A stretch of 64,000 nt of DNA from Zychaea mexicana (GCF_025766255.1 NW_026516740.1:62001-126000); one strand, 5' to 3'; positions 12,708-24,068 are shown, counted from the stretch's first letter. The notes: generated from the letters alone by a model not told the origin. Translations and numbers: made by a program.

Positions 12708-14050
12708 TGACCCTTCTATGTGTGTGTGTTTCGTGCCGTGTCGTGTGTTGTTGTCTTGCGGGTTTTCTTTTGCTTCTTCACACCACACACTCTTTCTCTA
12801 TCTCTCTCCACCAGCAAAGGATAATACAAGGTATAAGTTTAAAAGGGGATAAAGAAGAAGAAGAAGAGAGAAGGTAGCAGTACCACCCAATACATTCCAT
12901 ATAAACGCTCTCTCTCTCTCTCTCTCCTTGGCAACCCAACCAGGTTATAATTATCTCAAAAGTCAGCCCCCAAAAATAAAAAAAGATCCTCCGAGCGTTC
13001 CGACGTCCCATTGCTGATGAATCTTAAACACACTTCTTTTTGTTTTAGCTGTTGTTTAAACAGACTGATCGCTGATTGACGTGAAGCACAGTGAGAGGGA
13101 GCGGCGCCTTGGAGCAAAAGTAACCAGCTCTTCGCGTTGTGGTGCGTGTCCTTGCATTCGATCTGTTATGTAAATAATAGAGCCCTGCCATGTACTTTCA
13201 ACTGGCAGTGCATACATAAACTCGCATATCTAATACTGGGTTTGCGTAGTGGAAATGATGTGAATTTGGGGGGAGGGGGAGGGGAGGAGGAGTCTGAACA
13301 CCGACCCCAAGGTGGGGGTGGTGCGAAAAGGGTCTGGACCTAAAGAAGTAATAAATTACGAATAGTTCATAATAGGCTCTATTGTCATTAGTGCCCTTGT
13401 TTTTCATTAGATTGGCAATGAAAATCTTATTAAATTTTAGAGACCCAAATCACAAAATACCCTTCATAGAGTTCCTCAGCCCCCCCACCCCCCGCGTCAA
13501 CTCTGAAGCATTCTTTGTCGACAACTTATAACTAATATGCGCAAAGAGAAATTCTTTGTCACGATGTTGTATTAGTTGATGGAGAAGCACTACAATATAT
13601 GACTGCTTTTAACAGGTTGTCAAGCTATGTTTTCCTTGTCGGGCCAGAGAGATATTGAATATAGTTTCTCATCAGGAACCGCATTATTATTCTTATTGCC
13701 CACACAATGTGTGACCTAATGGACAATATCCTCCGCCAATGCACTATACCTGTTTCATACACGAACAATTGAAGCACGTCTTTCTGTGTAACACGGTAAC
13801 ATTTGATCTCAAGTAATACTTAGAAATGCAATATTGGTAGTGCAAGAACGGTTTACTGGGCGAAAAACAGAATCAAGAGCTTTCAAACTTGCCGAACACA
13901 AGGATGGCAAACGAAGGGTGAACCAGAAACCTGGTGACGGCAACAAGAAGCAAGTGTGACGATCGACGAATGGCGCGAGTTCAATAAAAGAACGTTGGCA
14001 ACTTTCAATCCACTAAACGCAGCACAAAAATATATAAATTAGGGTCCTTT
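12708..14050. other. Gene-poor region with microsatellites
   Basis: Upstream of the RhoGAP gene there are CT/GA and GT runs near 12720-12930 and a G-rich plus-strand stretch at about 13267-13325. No conserved coding sequence was recognised. Confidence 0.5.
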
Positions 14051-14069
14051 TTCTCTTTTTTACAACAAC

Positions 14070-15120
14070 ATGCAGAATTCACCCAAACTGCACGGATTAA
14101 GCGTCGCATATGGGGCTGGTGTTGCCACGATTGACAAACTAAAATTACAGCTTGGATATTGGCTTGATCCAAAACTGCTTGCGCAGGGGCATGGCACAAC
14201 AAGAAGGAGGGACCTTGTTGAACAGTGCATCCGAGGCTTTGCAGCTGTGCAAAGACTGGATTGACAAGCTCTTTACTGAACGCAAGTTCCATTTGGCTTT
14301 GTGCGCCTATTGCAACGAGCTTGAAACGTTTATGAAGCGAAAAAGATTCACTCAGCTGTTCGCACAAGCATTTGAATTCAAAGTATTAAACATGGATGCA
14401 AGACAAGAAGGCTCAATTAATGCTCGACGATAGGCAATCCTGCAAGAGAAGAGTTTTGGACGTCAACTGGAAAAAGATATAGAAGAAGTGGATGGTTCTT
14501 CTGTGGAACGGGCACGGTCAATGGATGAAGAAAACTCGCCAGAGACGACGCGGTTATTTTCAAAGGTACACTTTTATATTTAGAGATAGTGAACATGAAT
14601 TGTATTTAGACAACAAAGAAGACGACCAGATGTCAGTTGGAACGATTATCAAACGCCGAGCTATTGAATTACATAATGCTTATAAGGCTGGAACGAAACT
14701 CTCGAAAGAGGAACATAAACGCACGAGGCAAATTTGATTCTGAAGTAACTACTATTTATTAAAAGTAGAATGACTCATATATAAAAAATTTAGCGGTGGG
14801 CTTTCGTCGATCCTGGATCTTGTGGATCTTTCAGAAACAGGTCAAAGCGAATACTTCGAGTCGGGTGCACTTGATACTTTATCAAAGTCAATCACTGAAA
14901 AGCACAGTGTTAGAAGATATACCTCCTTGCCGTCAACCGTTGCCGAGAATTGAATTGGCTTGTATGAAATGTCGATTGTGTGTTGTGTGGTCCGTATTAC
15001 CTGATCCTCGACACAATCGCCAACTACCAAAACCGCATCCTCTGGCAGTCGATAAATCACTCATGGCACTAGCGCGCCATCTGATCCTAGTTTCAGATAT
15101 CTTTATCCCGACTTCCAACT
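14070..15120 (+). other. Coding-like fragments of unrecognised origin
   Basis: Short open stretches with coding-like composition occur here. One at 14152-14433 (plus) includes ALCAYCNELETFMKRKRF; another at 14492-14737 includes SVGTIIKRRAIELHNAYKAG. Stops and frame changes separate them, and minus-strand alternatives also exist. They lie just upstream of a LINE remnant and may be older debris of the same or other mobile elements, but no family was recognised. Confidence 0.25.
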
Positions 15121-15369
15121 CTGGTGCCTGAGACGAAAAACAATGGATGAACCAGAACGTTTTCCTCCGATCGTTTCCAGCCTCTACGTCATGCTTGATT
15201 CGGGACAACTTCTACACCATCCTTTCTTCTATCGCGCCTGCTTCAGTTCTAATCTAGTGGCACCTGGATTTGATCCAGCCACAGCACCTCATGATGTCCA
15301 GCTTCTTGTCCGCTGGTGCATATTTGGTGATTTTGGATTTCGTCATCATCCGCCTATATCCAGTCTCAG

Positions 15370-15835
15370 TAATTCAAGATTTTCCGTCCAAACAAGAGTG
15401 GAGGCACTTTTGGTCAACTACTAAGGCTGTACCGGCGCAACCTTTGGTTTCAGGCATTTCACCAAAACCAAAAGGTATCTTGCCGTGATACGCTACATCG
15501 ACTTTTTGCCAGTCGAATCTGCCTCGAACAAAAGTCCTGTGTGCGTCAATGGGTTATCAATGATCTTTACCACTTCCTTTGCGATCTTCTAAAAAAACGT
15601 TGCATATGGCGCTCTGTCTGGCGTGATCTCCTACTGCTGTCTGTTGACGCTGCACAAATTCACGCCGCTGTCTTCCATCTATAATTTTCACCGGATCTAT
15701 CGAGCACTCGTAGTCACATTATAATCAAAGCAATCCTTCATGGCTTATGGCGGGCTCACTGGGCCTTGGTTTTGATGACCAACCATTTACTACCAGTAAA
15801 ACTCGACGCAACTTTGCGCGCTTAAAAAAAACAAA
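15370..15835 (+). pseudogene. LINE-type non-LTR retrotransposon remnant (C-terminal region of pol)
   Basis: Three plus-strand frames together resemble the C-terminal tail of fungal LINE polymerases. The first reads WRHFWSTTKAV near 15395, the second runs RRNLWFQAF to HFLCDLLKKRCIWRSVW (about 15430-15684), and the third contains LWRAHWALV near 15745 followed by FDDQPFTTSKTRR. In this class of element, the region holds an aromatic-rich WxxFW motif, a CRDTLHRL-like segment, a Cys-containing HFLxxC stretch and a terminal RAHW(A/R)LVFDD motif. Frame changes between the pieces and loss of expected Cys residues show it is dead. No reverse transcriptase core was found upstream. A related scrap lies at 55505-55712. 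Confidence 0.55.
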
Positions 15836-17180
15836 CAATGGCCAGACATCAACTTTGGTTAGAACAAGACGTGGCATCAACATCACATGCCCAACTGCCA
15901 CAAGAATTGCGTGAGCCAACGTTAAAGGATATAGACTTGAGGATGCTCTTGACAAGCTAATCCAACAAATAAACGCAACGAGACGTCTTGTTAGCAAGTC
16001 AATCGTTCGAGATGGGCAAAAGGACGCAATCAATGACGTGATAGCAAAATTAAGAAGCTTACAACGGATCTTTCGAAACTCGAAGACCAACTGAACGATG
16101 TCCTATGTGTATTTTGTAAATTACAGGGCTTCTTAAGTCTCAATAAGCTGACACCGGAGGTCTTCGAACTAGTCAATATATGAGGTGAGCGTCTCTAATG
16201 AACCCATGTGTAGCTCCATGATAGACTAGGGCACCTTGCGATAATTGACGCGTTCACTAAATGCACGCCGAAAGCAAACGACAAATTCACACTATGTTGA
16301 GAACTCGTTGCGTAACGTCCACCGTTGTGCTCTGCTGTACATGTAGTTTGGAGCATGTAACAGCTTGCCATCATCCGTCCAGTTATTTGCTTTAGCACAT
16401 CATTTAAAAAAGCCATAGCCATACAGAACGTTTTGGCCAGACTTCGGTTTTGGTGGTTCCATTTGCTAGATCAATTTGCGGGCGTAGCAGCGGTGTCCAC
16501 GCTATTAATTGACCCTTATGTCTGTTACGAGTGGAAATGCAAGACTATGTCCGTTTCTGTTAGAAGACACCAAATGATGTGTGTAGATTTAAAAAGTTGT
16601 CTGTTTTTTGTGTAAATGATGGAAACTGAGACCGTGACAATAGATGTAATATGCACCTATGCTACAGATTGACGGTTTACAATATAGGGTTGACAAACGA
16701 AATACACAAGGAAGGGGGGAGAAAATGATGGAATCGAAAATTCCTCTAATTGAGGAGTAGTGATGGATACAAAAAAGCAACGACGAAATTACTGCTATGC
16801 ATATGCAACCGCGAAAACTAACACTCTTCATACACCCTGAAAACTGCGTCACGATGAAAGGGACATTTCACCCCAGTTATCGTGTAGGAACGATGTTGGC
16901 GTCAGTTTTACTCCACCTCGCCGACCTCCGAGCAAATACACGATGCCATCTCTTACCTTAAGCTCCCGCCGCTTTCACTATACGACAACTATAGTTGCTT
17001 GTGTGGTGCGCAAGATTCACTGCTTTTTTAGTCCGAGCCCACAACAACGTGGTCTGAAATAAGACTCGACGCTTTATAGCACACCTAGAAAAATAAAACT
17101 CACCTCAGTTGTCCCTAGCATTCTACACTTCTATTGGTCACCATATCAACACAACTAATCACATTAATTAACACCTGCTA
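15836..17180. other. Gene-poor decayed DNA
   Basis: No conserved gene was recognised. A short coding-like stretch near 15930-16090 (plus) includes LDKLIQQINATRRLV and may belong to the tail of the LINE remnant. Confidence 0.4.
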
Positions 17181-17183
17181 TGC

Positions 17184-17875
17184 ATGCCGGACACACAAAA
17201 TCACACATTCATAACGCCACAAAATTTACATAATCACTTGGAAATAGTACATGGTACCAGGCTGCCGTCGCATAAAACTGGTGCTAGAAACATCAGCACC
17301 AAGGATATCACGTTTGTTGCTATAGATACGGGGATCGAGAATAACAATATCAAACAGCAACATGCCTGTCCTTCTTGCCTTTTCTACTGCGAGTTGAAAA
17401 CCAAGCTTGAGTCGCATATCAATGTTACTCACCTAAACAAGCACTCCCATGAGGAAGATGGAGAAACAGCCAAACCTGCCAAGAAAGCCAGGATTGTCTC
17501 AATTCCAGGAAAACGTCATGTGTACACATTTGCAGCTGCAGATGAAATTTTTGCTCCCAACCTACCAAAAATTACAGCAGAATCAATCCTGAAGCTCAAA
17601 GATATCGTTACAATAATCATGCCTTGCAACTGCTGTCTCTCTGATGATTTGAAAAAGGTTGTAGAAGCAGAAGTAATAGACCAACAGTCCCTCAAATCTC
17701 TCAAGCAGCTCCTATCCATATATCAGTTACTTTGCAGCAACCGTACAAGGAGCTCCCGTATACTTTGTGGACCTATCGATTACCATCCAACATCTCCCTG
17801 AGCGAAAGGCAACTCACTCGCATCATCCAGTTTGTTTTGACCGATTATGCCAACAAGAGCAATTACAGATCAGAA
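17184..17875 (+). pseudogene. C2H2 zinc-finger ORF, probably degenerate
   Basis: An ORF from 17184 to 17801 encodes 205 residues with one clear C2H2 finger (ACPSCLFYC, then ESHINVTH: C-x2-C-x12-H-x4-H). The remnant LHNHLEIVHG lies before it, and a KKARIVSIPGKRHVYTF stretch follows. A second frame overlapping from about 17700 continues ELPYTLWTYRLPSNI to a stop near 17876, which suggests a frameshift or a small unrecognised intron. C2H2 proteins of this type are often encoded by DNA transposons in early-diverging fungi, but no transposase core is present. The family was not recognised with certainty. Confidence 0.35.
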
Positions 17876-17879
17876 TACA

Positions 17880-19088
17880 TTTTCAAAGGGAACTAAACCG
17901 TAAATATTAATATAGCCATGATTAACTAATCTACTAAAATTAATAAATTAAAATTTTATGGAAAAGATAAAAAAAAATGAATAATTTTTTTTTGTTTTTG
18001 AAATGTTAGATATTTTTTAGGAAATCATTCTGAAACAGAATAAATGTTATTAATCAATATAAATCAGTGGAAAGGTAATGTTCCTCCAATCATGTATAGA
18101 ACACTATAACATAATATGGTTGACTATATACTATAGTAACAAAATCAATTTACTGTTTACAGTAAAATTAATTGTTACAGATTGTCACCGAAAAGAGAGT
18201 ATACTAATACTTACTGAGTTTTATTTTAATTATTAGTAGAAATCTATTTATTAGTAGAATTTAATTTTATGTATTAGTAGAAAATAATTTTAATGGTAGA
18301 TTGATAATCTATATATTTAATCTTATTGATTAATCTGTTACTATAGAAATAAATAAAATTACAATTCTATAACTTTTAACTAAAAATAAAATATAGTGAT
18401 ATATTATTTTTATATAAACACGTCAAATATAACTTATTGGAAAAAGATAGAAAATGTTTTATCAGATATTTGAATATAAAATTTTAATAAGTACTAAATA
18501 CTGTATATTTGAAAAAATTATTAAATTTTCATAAATATTATATTTTGGACTTTAAATTATTCTTACTATTAGAGAAAAAATTCCCTTTTTCAAAAACAAA
18601 TTTCCTAATAAGGAATTTAATTAGTTATATGATTATTTTCAGTTTTACAATTTGTATTTCCCAATAACTTATAAAATTTATTGATAGAAAGATATTTACA
18701 ATAAGCAAGATTAAAATTAATCTTTATTCTTGTTGTTATTTTTCAACAGTTTATAAATTAAATATTCTTTGTTTTTATATTTGATGTTTCAAAAAAAGAT
18801 TTAAAATTTATAGTTAATACTTATATCTTTAAAAGAAAATAGCTCCTACTCCTTTAATACTCTGCCCATCATTATATTATTTTGAAGTCCGCTTGTGCAT
18901 ATTCACACCATCTCTAACACAAAGTTTCACATTGATTGGTTCAGTATATCAAGAGGAAAAAGAGAAAGTATCCAAATGTTCCAATCATTGGGACACTTTT
19001 TTGACCTAGTGTATCTTTACAGGTATTTATGAATTGGTTTATGATTCAAAGTAATCATTATTGCATATGTATGTACAGCGTAGTCTAG
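17880..19088. other. Very AT-rich non-coding stretch left of the triplicated array
   Basis: Composition changes sharply to strongly AT-rich from about 17890 to 18840, with short repeats of the form TTAGTAGAA near 18230-18285. No gene was recognised. From about 18840 to 19088 composition returns to normal, up to the left boundary of array copy A. Confidence 0.6.
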
Positions 19089-19188
19089 TAGGTATATGTA
19101 TCATGATTGTGAATCAAGCGGGTACATTGATGGATCATAAGAATACTACAACTGCTCTACCCTAGGACTCTATCCTCCTACCCTAGGG

Positions 19189-22124
19189 CTAACTTGCTTT
19201 TGGCTTTTTGTTTTCTGAGAAAAAGATCTTGGGACTGTCCGCATCAACTTGGTCATTCATAATAGCTTCAAATCTTCTTTTCGTTATTTTATCGGTCGAA
19301 GCAACAATTTCGTTTGCAGCTGTGATACTGTATTTCTATTTAACAATGAAATTTATATTAGTATTTATCTCTGATAGTCTTGAAGTCTATATACAAGTAA
19401 TAGAAGCAGTAACAACTTACGGAGTAGTTTAGTAAAAGATAAATGCTGCCTTGTATAATGAATTCATCGAGCTCAGCTAATGTTGTTGGCAATACGACGT
19501 AATTATTTGATACTTTGGACGCCACAAATACATCTTGAGTTTTAGCCACACTATACAAGTATGCGCGAAGGCCTAGGAAAACATTAAGTTAATACACATA
19601 TTATGGTGACTAAAACATGCTTTTCTTTACACTTTTTCCCTCCGTCCATAATAATAACGTCCATGATCAAAGGATTCGTATTGCTTCTAGCGCCAATATC
19701 CACACCGAACCGTTTTCTTAATTGCGACATGATGCAAACATTTGTGACGATATTCTTGGCTTGTTGTTCGATCACGATATCAAATTCGGCATTTCCTTTC
19801 TTATGCTCGTTCGCTGCTAACTCGACACAACTTTCTTCCCCGTCTTCGGACTGTGTTATTTGAAACATGTCAATTTTGCGACCAGATGATACAGTGCCAA
19901 GGGCGTCAATCATTTCGCTTCTTGTTGCTTCGGATACTACTTTGCCACTGAAGACCCCATATGTATTAGTTTGTTTACGTTTATCATCACAAGTTGTCTT
20001 CAGCTCCAGTTACTTATGTTCTTACATGTACATTGGTACCTCTGAATAACACACGCATTATATACTGCCATCTCACAAAGGACTCGTTTATGCTATACTT
20101 GTACTTGTTATCAAAGTCGAATTGTATCATATCAAATCTAAAAATGACGATTACATAAGAATACATAAAATGGATCGACAGTGATATGATTTTTCATTGC
20201 AAATAACAAATAACTTAACAAGTAGCCAAAGATATCGTATATCTTTAATTTTTGGTGCAGGCTATCTTTTTTTGTACAGGCTGTCTTTTTCTGTGCAGGC
20301 TGTTTGTGCAGGCTGTCTTTTTTTTTGTGCAGGCTGTCGTTTTTTTTATACAGGCTGTTTGTGTAGGCTGTCTTTTTTTTTTGTGCAGGCTGTCTTTTTT
20401 TTTGTGCAGGCTGTTTGTGTAGGTTGTCTTTTTTTTTTGTGCAGGCTGTCTTTTTTTTGTGCAGGCTGTTTATGCAGGCTGTCTTTTTTTTTGTGCAGGC
20501 TGTTTGTGCAGGCCGTCTTTTTTTTTTGTGCAGGCTGTCTTTTTTTGTGCAGGCTGTTTGTGCAGGCTGTTTGTACAGGCTGTCTTTTTTTTTGTGCAGG
20601 CTGTTTGTGCAGGCTGTCTTTTTTTTTTGTGCAGGCTGTTTGTGCAGGCTGTCTTTTTTTTTGTGTAGGCTGTTTGTGCAGGCTATCTTTTTTTTTGTGC
20701 AGGCTGTTTGTATAGGCTGTCTTTTTTTTTGTGTAGGCTGTCTTTTTTTGTGCAGGCTGTTTGTGCAGGCTGTCTTTTTTACTGGAGATTTAGCTGTATA
20801 CTCGCCATCTTCCAACATTTCTAGCTTTTTTTTAAGTATGTAAACACGAGCTCCCACAATACGACCGCCTTCGTATTTCTATACACACATACACAATGAC
20901 ATCATAAGTAAAATCACCTTCCATACTTCTGTTATACCCGATATACTTATGCTTAATACACTCTTCACTGTTGTAGTTGCAATAGGATCATCCATGCATT
21001 TTTTGCTCATTTCATCTTTCTTCAGGATGTTGGCCAAATGCTCGAATCTGTTTTTATCAAGATAGTCCTCGATGGGGATTGTCTTGTCTGTCGAGACGGT
21101 ATTAATGATGCCGGAAAGACCAAGCCTGCACAAAAAAACACATTAGACTACCCATTAGCTATATTGAATGATAAAAAAAATATGACCACTCACTGCAGAG
21201 GTCCGTTGACGGTTTTGAGTAATCTATCTTGCTTTATGAACTCAAGACAATACTTGAAAAGATATTGCTGATATCCATCAACAGTATGAATGTCACGAAT
21301 ATTGGGAATGGCTGGATTCAGTCCCTTTTTCTAATAAATGACAAAACAGGCATTAAAATGCGTTTTCTTTGGTTCGAATTAAGCGTAAGTAATATAAATT
21401 ATTAGAGTACCTTGTCTTTTATGTATTCTTTTAGCGGGTCCAAGAGAGACGTGTCAATAATGGTAGGAACATTGCACAACTTTGCATAGTAACAGTAAGA
21501 ATAATAGAAGTAATGAATATAAAATAAACAACGAGTCAAGATAACTATTTAAAGTTTTATCAAAAACAAATACCTCTGTATCAACAACAACAGCTTCACT
21601 ACTTGCATTACTGCTACTATGTATTGTGCTCCAGTGTTTTGCCTTCGACATATAGTTAGCATATATTGAAATTAAAATACTCGTTTTTGTGTAAGCTTTA
21701 GTTCAAACACACCTTTTCAGTTGACATTTTCACCCAAGCGATTGCTTCTACATCGGCAGTGTAGAAAGTCTATAGTGAAAAAAGTGGCAATCAGAAAACT
21801 ATCTTTTTCATATACATACATATATGTATTATATTGAAGGAAAGTTATAAATCACTTATGTTCTTCAAATTTTTACTGGCCGCACTATTGAACGCCTGTT
21901 TGAAACTAGACTTGAGATCTTCTGGATTGACGACGTCTGGCTTGTACTCGTATATAAGAGGTGTATGGGAATCAATAAATTTAGAGAGCTTTGCGTAGTG
22001 CATTGAGCACTTGCATGCATCCAAATAACTTTCGAGTTTATCTGTAGAGAGAAGCAACAGTGAGTTTTTTATACATACATTACAAATGTGAAATAAACCA
22101 CTTACCATCAAATTCTGTTGGCAT
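19189..22124 (-). CDS. Gene X, copy A: multi-exon protein of unknown function
   Basis: Conserved blocks in one order on the minus strand imply about ten exons. They run from MPTEFD and KLESYLDACKCSMHYAK (near 22041-21856) through FYTADVEAIAWVKM, KHWSTIHSSSNASSE, CNVPTIIDTSLLDPLKEY, GLNPAIPNIRDIHTVDGY, GLSGIINTVSTDKTIP and KYEGGRIVGARVYILKKK. They continue with RFDMIQFDYDNKYKYS, SEMIDALGTVSSGRKID, LYSVAKTQDVFVASKVS and KYSITAANEIVAS, to a stop at 19189. Most junctions have good donors and acceptors, but the second junction (21856/21769) does not close in frame, so the model is incomplete or the gene is broken there. The C-terminal half resembles, from memory, a large lineage-specific family in Mucoromycota; no enzymatic motif was identified. 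The N-terminal ATG lies about 200 bp from the divergent gene Y. The minisatellite at 20252-20780 falls inside the gene. Confidence 0.55.
20252..20780. repeat. Minisatellite in gene X, copy A
   Basis: The tract is built from GCAGGCTGT units alternating with TTTGT or runs of 7-9 T, with a higher-order period of roughly 33 bp. On the minus strand it follows the exon block KSPV in frame and is free of stops in all three frames, giving Lys/His/Gln/Thr-rich repeats such as TACTNSLHKKK. It may be translated, or lie largely in an intron that ends before RFDMIQFDYD. Confidence 0.85.
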
Positions 22125-22322
22125 GGCATTGAAGAAGGAAGACAAAGGTTGTTACAAGGTAAAGGTTGCTGCGTAATGCAGTTTTGAATGGGTTTCTTAA
22201 TTTGGGCAAGAAGCGGCAAATGGTAATTTTAAAAGAGCAATGATATTTAAATTTTATCTAAATTTGCATAATATTTCTTTTAAAAATTGAATTTTTATAA
22301 TATATATAAAACTAATATCAAA

Positions 22323-23024
22323 ATGGAAGAGACACATAAAAAATTTACATCAAAAATAAAAAGATCAATTATAATTAATTTTATGATTGAAAACAATATT
22401 AAAAATGTTAATATTCTATATGATGAAAAAAATAAACAAATTGATTTTGAAATATCATATAATAATGAAAATGGTCAACAAGAAGAAAAATATCAAGAAT
22501 ATTATAAAATAACAAAAAGAAGAGGAAGTAAAAGAAAAAAATACAATAATAATAAAACAAAAAATTTATCAACACCATCTGTTACAGATAATAGTTCATT
22601 AGAAGGTAATGATATATTAGTAAGTAATGAAAATTATAATAGAGAAAAAAATATTGATGAGCTATTAACAGATAAAAGTGAAATAGAAGATAATAACAAT
22701 GATAGTAATAAACGAAGTCTTTCAAATCTTAGTACTCCTAATATTAGTAATACTAAAAAGAAAAGATATAATAATAATAATAAATGTAGGAATTTTGAAT
22801 ATAATAGATGCTATGTAAAAGAAGATAGTAATAGAACATATTGTGAATATTGTTTAGAAGATGGTTATTATACAGATGATGGTAATTCAGATGATAATAG
22901 TTCAGATGATAATAATTCAGATGATAGCAATTCAGATGATGATAAAGAAATAATGATAGCAATAACATTAATAAAAATTTTCAAAGAGATGAATATTGTT
23001 TACAATTATTATACAATATATTAA
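22323..23024 (+). CDS. Gene Y, copy A: Asn/Asp-rich protein with a small Cys cluster (intact)
   Basis: The ORF encodes 233 residues from the ATG at 22323; an upstream ATG at 22287 is possible, but METHKK-like usage after a promoter-like AT run favours 22323. The N-terminal part (about 1-75) is Lys/Ile-rich with KRSIIINFMIENNIKN. The middle is Asn/Ser-rich. A Cys cluster follows (KCRNFEYNRCYVKED and YCEYC: C-x6-C-x10-C-x2-C), which could bind zinc. The C-terminus is an acidic (S/N)DD repeat. Codon use is extremely AT-rich, like the adjacent transposase and unlike gene X. The function is unknown. Its place inside the proposed Merlin element suggests an accessory protein, for example DNA binding or regulation, but that is inference. 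Confidence 0.6.
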   Translation: MEETHKKFTSKIKRSIIINFMIENNIKNVNILYDEKNKQIDFEISYNNENGQQEEKYQEYYKITKRRGSKRKKYNNNKTKNLSTPSVTDNSSLEGNDILVSNENYNREKNIDELLTDKSEIEDNNNDSNKRSLSNLSTPNISNTKKKRYNNNNKCRNFEYNRCYVKEDSNRTYCEYCLEDGYYTDDGNSDDNSSDDNNSDDSNSDDDKEIMIAITLIKIFKEMNIVYNYYTIY

Positions 23025-23231
23025 TGTATGAAAAGAAATTATTAAGTAAAAATAATACCAATAAATTAAAAAATGTGGATATAATATTTGATAGAATAAA
23101 GAGTATTTTTATTAATCTTGGATTTCTGTTTGATTTTCATTATAATACATAATAACTGTTTTTAACATTTCAAACAAATTATGATGATATCTTTTTCTAA
23201 AAGCATAATCTAAAAATACAATGTATATAGC

Positions 23232-24068
23232 TCAGAATCTTTTTTTATAGTGGGCATATGTTTTTCTTAAATGCATCCAAAAACCTTCCATACTGTTAGT
23301 ATATATTGTTGAATCATTTGGATCCACAAAATATTTCAAATGATCAACTGCTTTATGAATATATCCCATCTTGTTTAAGCTTGTATAAGATCGTAAACCA
23401 TCAGTGATTATAGTTGTTCCTTGATAAACTTGATCCTTGATTATTGGTAATAATGTTGACATTTTTCGATTTTGAATAGGCACCAAAAAGAACAGATTTG
23501 AATTTCTTTGATAACCGCCTAATATCCACATATGTTTTCTGTATCGTTTATGCTTTGCAGTAGTAATTTCTGTTTTGCCAAAACAGCATTCATTGATTTC
23601 AACAACTTCATCTTGTTCACCAATTACATTTTTCCATAACTCTTGATTGTTAAGGATCCATGTTTTTATCGCAAAGCGTATTTTTGAATATAATCGTGTA
23701 ACTGTTTCATCATCGATTCCCATTTGTAGAGACACTTTTATAAGAGAAGGATCTATATAAAAAAACAAGTTAATATTATATATGTTATATTATAAAAGAT
23801 ACATACCAATCATCCATTGACGTAATAGTTCTACTATTTGTATTGGTCGTAGATTTGTTTTTTCAAATAATGTTTCGGCAAATATACCTTTTCTAATATT
23901 ATCTAGATAACAATAAAATCGATATCTTTGATAATATTTTCCAATGGATAATGGTTTTTCGCATTTTTTATAAATAAAAGGTTTTATAAGTCCTTACTTT
24001 TGTAAATAGATTATAGCTTGTTCATCGTCGTAAAGTGTTCGAAATAGTGTTTCATTTGATTTAAACAT
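23232..24068 (-). CDS. Merlin/ISXO2-like DDE transposase, copy A (catalytic Asp changed to Asn)
   Basis: Two exons (24068-23807 and 23752-23232) encode about 260 residues of the IS1595/ISXO2 transposase fold, the eukaryotic Merlin superfamily. Expected blocks are EVVEINECCFGKTEI (first catalytic position), MWILGGYQRNSNLFF, TTIITDGLRSYTSLN (second Asp), AVDHLKYFVDP and YTNSMEGFWMHLRKTY (catalytic Glu). In this copy the first Asp is Asn (EIN; codon change at 23595), so strand cleavage should be lost. Exon 1 has an in-frame TAA after YLQK (near 23998) in all three copies; a 71 bp intron starting GTAAGG there would bypass it but remove the degenerate zinc-ribbon part. The transposase faces gene Y. 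Confidence 0.85.

Noticed and set aside
18900..19088. Left CACTGTGGG end that would make the whole array one giant transposon
   Set aside because: No such sequence was found between 17.9 and 19.1 kb; only the right ends of each copy and the internal left ends exist.
20252..20780. CRISPR-like array of regularly spaced repeats
   Set aside because: Repeats are direct and adjoining, spacers are only T runs, and the genome is eukaryotic; it is a minisatellite.
20197..20843. Plus-strand Cys/Phe/Leu-rich open frames over the minisatellite
   Set aside because: They arise from a stop-free repeat and have no conserved flanks; they were treated as repeat, not gene.
22753..22968. Minus-strand Tyr/Leu/His-rich frame opposite gene Y
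   Set aside because: It is an antisense shadow of the Asn/Asp-rich repeat of gene Y.
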